Assembly (NCBI GenBank): GCA_013423325.1
Contig: BLJB01000009.1
Location: 62,001 to 126,000 of the forward strand
From: Usnea hakonensis
Taxonomy: Eukaryota > Ascomycota > Lecanoromycetes > Lecanorales > Parmeliaceae
DNA length: 64,000 bases
Reading direction: 5' to 3'
Numbering within the stretch: the first letter of the stretch is position 1; each line of letters begins with the position of its first letter. Under the pieces are notes generated by a model. The model saw only the letters and a program-made list of their open reading frames with translations. It was not told the origin of the DNA and did no database searches. Both the position numbers and the translations under genes were made by a program. Below, piece after piece: positions 59,176-64,000 of this stretch.

Positions 59176-60735
59176 ATGGAATCCTTGAAGCGCTCGCTGC
59201 TTTCAATGCGGCACCCGGACGACGACCCAGAGCTAATGAAGAGTTTGCTGAAGAAAGAGACACCTTCCACGTCGGCACTGGCAAGTCGGTTGGCCAGGTT
59301 TGTGAAAAGTCTCATACTAGCAATCCTTCCGCTGCCAATAGCCAGTCGCCTGGCGCCCCATCTATACAAACCGGCACGGCTCCACGCGACGTCGTATCTC
59401 GATGGCCTCCGCGGTATCGCCTCTGTCATCGTCTTCTTGCACCATTTCACCCATCTGGTGCCACCATATATCACCTACTACGGCGTCAACACCACACAAA
59501 CGAGATCCCAGTCGGTGATCCAACTCCCTTTCATCCGCGTCATCATCTCCGGCCAGCCCATGGTGCACATTTTCTTCGTAATCTCAGGCTTCGTGCTCTC
59601 CCGGAAACCGCTCAAACTAGCGCGCGCGGGCAATTACAGCGATCTACACTGCACGGTCTCTTCTTCCATTTTCCGGCGTGGTCTCCGCCTCTTCCTGCCC
59701 GTCGCAGCATCGACATTTATCGTGCTCCTGCTCATCTGCGCCGGATGGCATCAGCAGCAGCCCGTAGACGGTGGGTTTTGGGCTCAGATGCGTGACTGGG
59801 CGAGTGTAATGTTCCGCATTACGCAAGGGTGGCACTGGGATGATATTCAGGGCTATCGATATGATGAACATGTTTGGACGCTTCCAGTCGAAATGACGAT
59901 GGCGATGTTGCTATTTATAACTATCATGGGTCTTTCGAGATGCGAGTCTTTGACCCGGCTCGTGTTAATGTTGGTGATTATGGTGTACTGCTTCTTCAGT
60001 CATCGTTGGGCAGCAGTCGAGTTCTTGGGTGGTGCATTTATTGCCGAGGTTGATTTGATGGGCGAAGACAGAGCTTCGGGTAGCTCGTCTCGCCTTATAT
60101 CGACTGGTGTGGAAGGGCACGCAAACGATCAAGTCGCTACTGACTCAAACCCTACATCTACACAAGGCCCGAGATGGAGCGGCACAGTACCAGCCATGTT
60201 TTGGTCTTCCCAACTAGCAGTAGCCCTTTTCCTCACCGGCTGGCCCATCAATCCCGTTGACATTTGGAAAGCCCCGGGCATAGCATGGCTAGCTGAACAT
60301 ACGCCAGATCCATATTACTCGGACTGGAAATCTTACCCATGGTTCATGATTGCTTCATTGCAAATCGTACTTGCTTGCCATCAGCTGCCCCTTTTGCAAA
60401 GGTTCTTAAGCACAGGACCAATTCAGTACTTGGGGTCTATCTCATTCGCTCTGTATCTCATGCACGGACCGCTCCTCATGAGTAGCCTCTGCGATAGAAC
60501 CATGGAACTGATCTGGGAATATGCGGGCCTGCCTGGTGGAGAGGCTGGTATAAGAGAGGAGAGGGCGAGTGCCAGACAGCTCTTCTTCGTTTGGATAGCT
60601 GGTGCATTTAGCTTGGGGATTCTCTCTGTATGGGTGGCTGACTTGTTTTGGAGGTTTGTTGATCAGCCTTCCGTGGATTTTGCGAGATGGTTGGACGGAA
60701 GGTGCAAGAAACGAGAAAGGTCAATTGTGCATTGA
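59176..60735 (+). CDS. Acyltransferase-3 family membrane protein
   Basis: Integral membrane enzyme that transfers acyl groups, usually to sugars or other small molecules; the substrate is not predictable here. One exon, 519 aa from the ATG at 59176; the frame extends 19 codons upstream only to a TTG. The domain starts SYLDGLRGIASVIVFLHHF, with the conserved Arg and the HHF histidines of the family, then PMVHIFFVISGFVLSRKPLK, the second signature. About ten hydrophobic segments follow, including TLPVEMTMAMLLFITIMGLS and FALYLMHGPLLM near the end. A hydrophilic loop at about 310-345 faces one side. A short cytosolic N-terminus of about 70 residues precedes the first helix. Confidence 0.88.
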   Translation: MESLKRSLLSMRHPDDDPELMKSLLKKETPSTSALASRLARFVKSLILAILPLPIASRLAPHLYKPARLHATSYLDGLRGIASVIVFLHHFTHLVPPYITYYGVNTTQTRSQSVIQLPFIRVIISGQPMVHIFFVISGFVLSRKPLKLARAGNYSDLHCTVSSSIFRRGLRLFLPVAASTFIVLLLICAGWHQQQPVDGGFWAQMRDWASVMFRITQGWHWDDIQGYRYDEHVWTLPVEMTMAMLLFITIMGLSRCESLTRLVLMLVIMVYCFFSHRWAAVEFLGGAFIAEVDLMGEDRASGSSSRLISTGVEGHANDQVATDSNPTSTQGPRWSGTVPAMFWSSQLAVALFLTGWPINPVDIWKAPGIAWLAEHTPDPYYSDWKSYPWFMIASLQIVLACHQLPLLQRFLSTGPIQYLGSISFALYLMHGPLLMSSLCDRTMELIWEYAGLPGGEAGIREERASARQLFFVWIAGAFSLGILSVWVADLFWRFVDQPSVDFARWLDGRCKKRERSIVH

Positions 60736-61270
60736 AATAGCGGACATCAGTCTCCAATGTATTTGGAGTCGTTGAGCGACAGATACAAGTCTTGACAAGT
60801 CTTGGCCTTGCTCTGTCTTTGGAATGGCAGTGTAGCTAATCAGCATCAGCAAAGTCATATCGATGTACCTTGACTCAGCTGCAATTCAAAGGAAGTGACC
60901 AGGATGAAAAAGGTAAAAGGGAGTCGGGCATGCAGTGGTCTATGCCAGCCCGCTAGTCCCAAAGCGGAAGCTCAAAGAAATGGAAGGCTTCGTCAAAGGA
61001 TGGCAGGCACCTCTGTAGGATAAAGTACGCTCGTGACACTCTCATGCATTCAACGGCTTCTGTACTCGTACCACCTGAAGATGCAAGTTAACGCTAAAGG
61101 CCGGAACAGAACCGGCCTTCACCCCTCATAAGGGACTGTGGCCGGAAGAGTTCCGGCCAACAGTACATATACCCACAAATCTCCCCGTCTCCTCCATCTC
61201 TCCTACACATATCCAGCACCAAAATATACTTTCTTGGCAAAACACTCTCGGTACAAATCCTGTGATAAGA
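60736..61270. other. Intergenic, acyltransferase to IDO gene
   Basis: Tandem spacer with the promoter of the IDO gene. An imperfect inverted repeat built on GGCCGGAA and TTCCGGCC lies at about 61099-61159. No gene was seen. Confidence 0.45.
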
Positions 61271-63055
61271 ATGGGTTCCCATGCCGCGCCTCCAACCTTC
61301 CCTCTCCTCACGACCATCCCAGCCGATGACGAGGAATTAGCCACGCTAGCACCCTTCGTACGTATTTGCGACTTCAGTGTCCAGTCATGTCTCGGGCTTC
61401 TTTGTCACCGGACTTGTCCAGAGCTTGATGTACCGTATTGACTAGGCAATACTGACCCCAAAATCATGAACCAGTCTGTCTCGATCCCCAATGGCTTCCT
61501 TCCGCTATCCCATCCACCTCTAGAGGTTCCTTCATCCTTTGCTGCTCTCTCTTCCCTTCTTGATCGAATGCCCATTCGCACTGCAAACGGGGACCCAGGC
61601 CTCCTCGCCACTTTCAACTTGGGCGAAACGCTGCTGCGCGAACTTCCGGATCTGACAGATGAGGTCGACAAAGTCAAACATGATTTGAGGACTGTCGGGG
61701 CTCTGTATAGGGATTACTGTTTCTTAGCGAGCGCGTACCTGCTTGAGCCATGCCATGAGCGCCACATGAAGGGCGAAGGGTATGGACTCGGGCGACAAAG
61801 ACTGCCAGCCGTCCTCGCGAGGCCTTTAGCTAGAGTAGCGGAGATGTAATAAATACTGAGTCTGAACATTCTCCGTGAATATGCTAATGGGTGAGCAGCT
61901 CGGGCTTCAAACCCTTCATGGAGTACGCTGGCTCTTATGCCCTCTTCAACTACCGCCTGGAAGACCCAGCACTTGGCATGGACTACAGCAATCTCCGCCT
62001 TATACGCGCATTTGAGCATGGCCTGGATCAGTCAAGCTCCGAAGCGGGCTTTGTGCTCGTACATGTGGACATGGTCCAAAATTCTGGGCTCTTGGTCGAA
62101 GGGGCAGTCAACACGCTATCAGCGTGTGGAGATGGCAACAGGAAGGCATTTAATGCTGGATTGGAAGGGGTGGTAGAGGCTATGGTGAAGGTCAATGGGG
62201 TTATGGATGGTAAGCTGATACCCTCAAGACCTTTCACTAATGGAGTTCGACGAATGAAATTGACATTCTCCCCAAGGTATGTGGAAGAGAAGCAAACCAG
62301 GCGATTACAACAGCTTTCGGACGTTTATTTTCGGAATCACGAAACAGTCGATGTTCCCGCACGGGGTTGTATATGAAGGCGTGAGTGACGAGGCAATGTC
62401 CTTCAGGGGAGAGAGTGGGGCGAATGATAGTATGGTGAGGGCTCGATGAGGGAGGTGCCTGTGAGTTGATGAAGTTGATTCAAACCAGATCCCGTTGTGC
62501 GACAATTTGCTTCAAATTTCCATGCCCAAAACACCACTTACTGAAATTCTGAGTGACTTCCGCTCTTACCGCCCCGGCAATCATCGCGAATTCTTGGAGT
62601 GGGTCCGAGATCGGGCTCAGGACGTTGGCGTTCGAGGCTACGCTATGATGGATAGGCAGTCCACTGGTAAGTCGAGAAACAGGTGACCAACAGCTTCCAA
62701 GACTGAAGACTTCTTTGCAGTCTTGTATTTCCATGCTCTGAACCAAGTCCGTGACTTCAGATGGCGACATTGGTGCTTTACGAGGGAATATATTCTGAAG
62801 AAGACGGCTCACCCGACTGCGACCGGAGGCAGTCCCATTGTCTTGGTGAGTCTAATGGTAGCCCTTGGCTTCTCTTATTTATTTTTTCAAAAGTGGCTCC
62901 CGAACCAGCTCTTCAGTGTATACAATCAAATGGTAGAGGTGGAGCACGCTGTTGGTACCTTGCCAGAGTGTAAACACATCTTGGATCTCGTGCATTCGCA
63001 GCGCAAGGATTTGAACAAAGAGGTTGATAAATATTGCAGCGAGCGTAGCGTTTGA
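61271..63055 (+). CDS. Indoleamine 2,3-dioxygenase
   Basis: Haem enzyme opening the indole ring of tryptophan to N-formylkynurenine, feeding NAD+ synthesis or Trp breakdown. Seven exons: 61271..61357, 61475..61845, 61899..62209, 62277..62434, 62489..62666, 62721..62845 and 62894..63055, 463 aa, all joins in frame. Family blocks: SIPNGFLPLSHPPLEVP, FKPFMEYAGSYALFNYRL, WKRSKPGDYNSFRTFIFGIT, FPHGVVYEGV, YRPGNHREFLEWVRD, the proximal haem-ligand block FRWRHWCFTREYIL with His385, and HPTATGGSPI continuing to WLPNQL. The second intron has a GTAATA donor and a TGCTAATG branch site. The sequence resembles the fungal-specific IDO lineage rather than vertebrate IDO1. Convergent with the LRR gene. Confidence 0.93.
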
Positions 63056-63146
63056 GATGTATTTCATTGAGGAGGCAAGGTCGAGCTTAAGGTCGAGCTT
63101 AGTGGCCAATCAATGGATTTTGAACTCAATGAACCAGTTGCCCTCG

Positions 63147-64000
63147 TCAGAGCTGCTTGATCCTCCTCCCACCACCAAAGCGATCCGGAAAGCCGAATGC
63201 GACCTTGACACCCATTGCTCTTGCGAGCTCGACAGCATCGATACTCGTAGAGGCGCACCCGTCAAGATCAAGACGCTCTAGCTTGCATTCAAATCCGCTG
63301 ACAAGAGCTTTTACGCCAACACCGGTGACTTTTGTATTTGCGAGGTCAAGATTCTTCAGGCGAGGAAGATTCCTCGCTATAAGCATTACTATCTCATCAT
63401 CTAGGGTGCATGATTTCAGCACCAAGTCCTCGACACCCTCAAGATAACTATGCGTAATGAGCTCTTTCAAATTGGCAATCGAAAGAGCGATGCAGCCGCC
63501 GATATCCAGATGTTTCAAATTACCCTTGTTCGGTAACAGGCATACTTGAAGAACACTCAATGACAGCTCAGACCATCCTGCCAGCGAGAGGCGAGTCATC
63601 TGGGGCAAATCAAAATCTGAGAAAGGTACTCCTGAGATTCGAGGAAACGGGATGCAGTCTGCCATCAGAAACGTACGTACGGTTGAGGGCAAGTGCGGAG
63701 GCAGTTGCGCGACGAGACGTGTTATATCCAGGTGCTGAAGTTGGTGAAGGTTCGAAAAATCTAGATTTGGTCCTGGAGAAATGGGGGGGACAAACCAGCC
63801 TTTGACACTAAGTGTAATGATGCCAACAATCTTGGTCACAAGAGTATCTAAGGCAAGCAAAGGCCTCGGTTCTTGTGTTCCTCGTCTTCTGCTTAGAACT
63901 GGAGTATCTAGAATCAGTGTACGAAGTTTAGGCATATCTTTCTCCCAAGCTGCTGGACGCTTTTCCGAGGAACTAACGCTGTGGAATTCTGCACGCTCAA
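63147..64000 (-). CDS. Leucine-rich-repeat protein, F-box/LRR-like (5' end beyond window)
   Basis: The frame is open from the right edge to the stop at 63147, so the N-terminus is missing. At least 284 residues are visible. Several degenerate LRR units of the cysteine-containing (AMN1/F-box) type can be read: LQHLDITRLVAQLPPHL, MTRLSLAGWSELSLSVL, LKHLDIGGCIALSIANL, VEDLVLKSCTLDDEIVMLIA, LKNLDLANTKVTGVGVKAL and LERLDLDGCASTSIDAVELA. Such repeats form the substrate-binding part of SCF ubiquitin ligases when an F-box lies upstream; whether one is present cannot be seen here. It ends in a basic FPDRFGGGRRIKQL. Confidence 0.82.
   Translation of the reverse strand, partial: ERAEFHSVSSSEKRPAAWEKDMPKLRTLILDTPVLSRRRGTQEPRPLLALDTLVTKIVGIITLSVKGWFVPPISPGPNLDFSNLHQLQHLDITRLVAQLPPHLPSTVRTFLMADCIPFPRISGVPFSDFDLPQMTRLSLAGWSELSLSVLQVCLLPNKGNLKHLDIGGCIALSIANLKELITHSYLEGVEDLVLKSCTLDDEIVMLIARNLPRLKNLDLANTKVTGVGVKALVSGFECKLERLDLDGCASTSIDAVELARAMGVKVAFGFPDRFGGGRRIKQL

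Overview
The window is nuclear DNA of a filamentous ascomycete (Pezizomycotina). The evidence is compact protein-coding genes on both strands, short introns (mostly 46-60 nt) with GTRNGT-type donors and CTAAC/CTGAC-like branch sites, and fungus-specific families: Zn2Cys6 regulator, HET domain, DUF7580, C2H2-TPR protein, INO80 subunit Ies4 and a class III GH18 chitinase. I could not fix the class or genus. I joined the exons by reading splice sites, and for most genes the spliced length closes in frame. No credible tRNA, rRNA, CRISPR array or intact transposon was found.

Layout. 1-9 kb: a Zn2Cys6 transcription factor (its C-terminus runs off the left edge), then a head-to-head pair made of a C2H2-zinc-finger/TPR protein and a DUF7580 protein. 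Both families are typical of fungal recognition and incompatibility repertoires. 9-14 kb: methionine sulfoxide reductase A and a kinesin-8 motor. 14-19 kb: two tandem genes of an unrecognised family sharing a C-terminal region, and a small conserved protein whose first exon is only the ATG. 19-24 kb: a large HET-domain protein, a Tim17/22-like membrane protein, and a stretch of frame-broken coding-like sequence. 24-34 kb: a Pro/Ser-rich hypothetical gene, the NHEJ factor XLF/Nej1 head-to-head with the splicing factor cactin, and a forkhead transcription factor.

34-39 kb is a gene-poor 5.6-kb tract with a strongly strand-asymmetric C/A-rich block. 39-49 kb: IQGAP (cytokinesis scaffold) head-to-head with IMP dehydrogenase, then a 12-TM MFS transporter convergent with it. 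50-54 kb: a Gid1/RanBPM-type subunit of the GID/CTLH ubiquitin ligase and Ies4. 56-64 kb: a secreted chitinase with two duplicated N-terminal modules each preceded by Arg-Arg, an acyltransferase-3 membrane enzyme, indoleamine 2,3-dioxygenase (7 exons), and a leucine-rich-repeat protein cut by the right edge.

Most genes are single-copy housekeeping functions that do not form one pathway. The parts that look accessory or little described are the C2H2-TPR/DUF7580 pair with its near-identical 126-bp repeats, the tandem paralogues at 14-18 kb, the HET gene, and the modular N-terminus of the chitinase.
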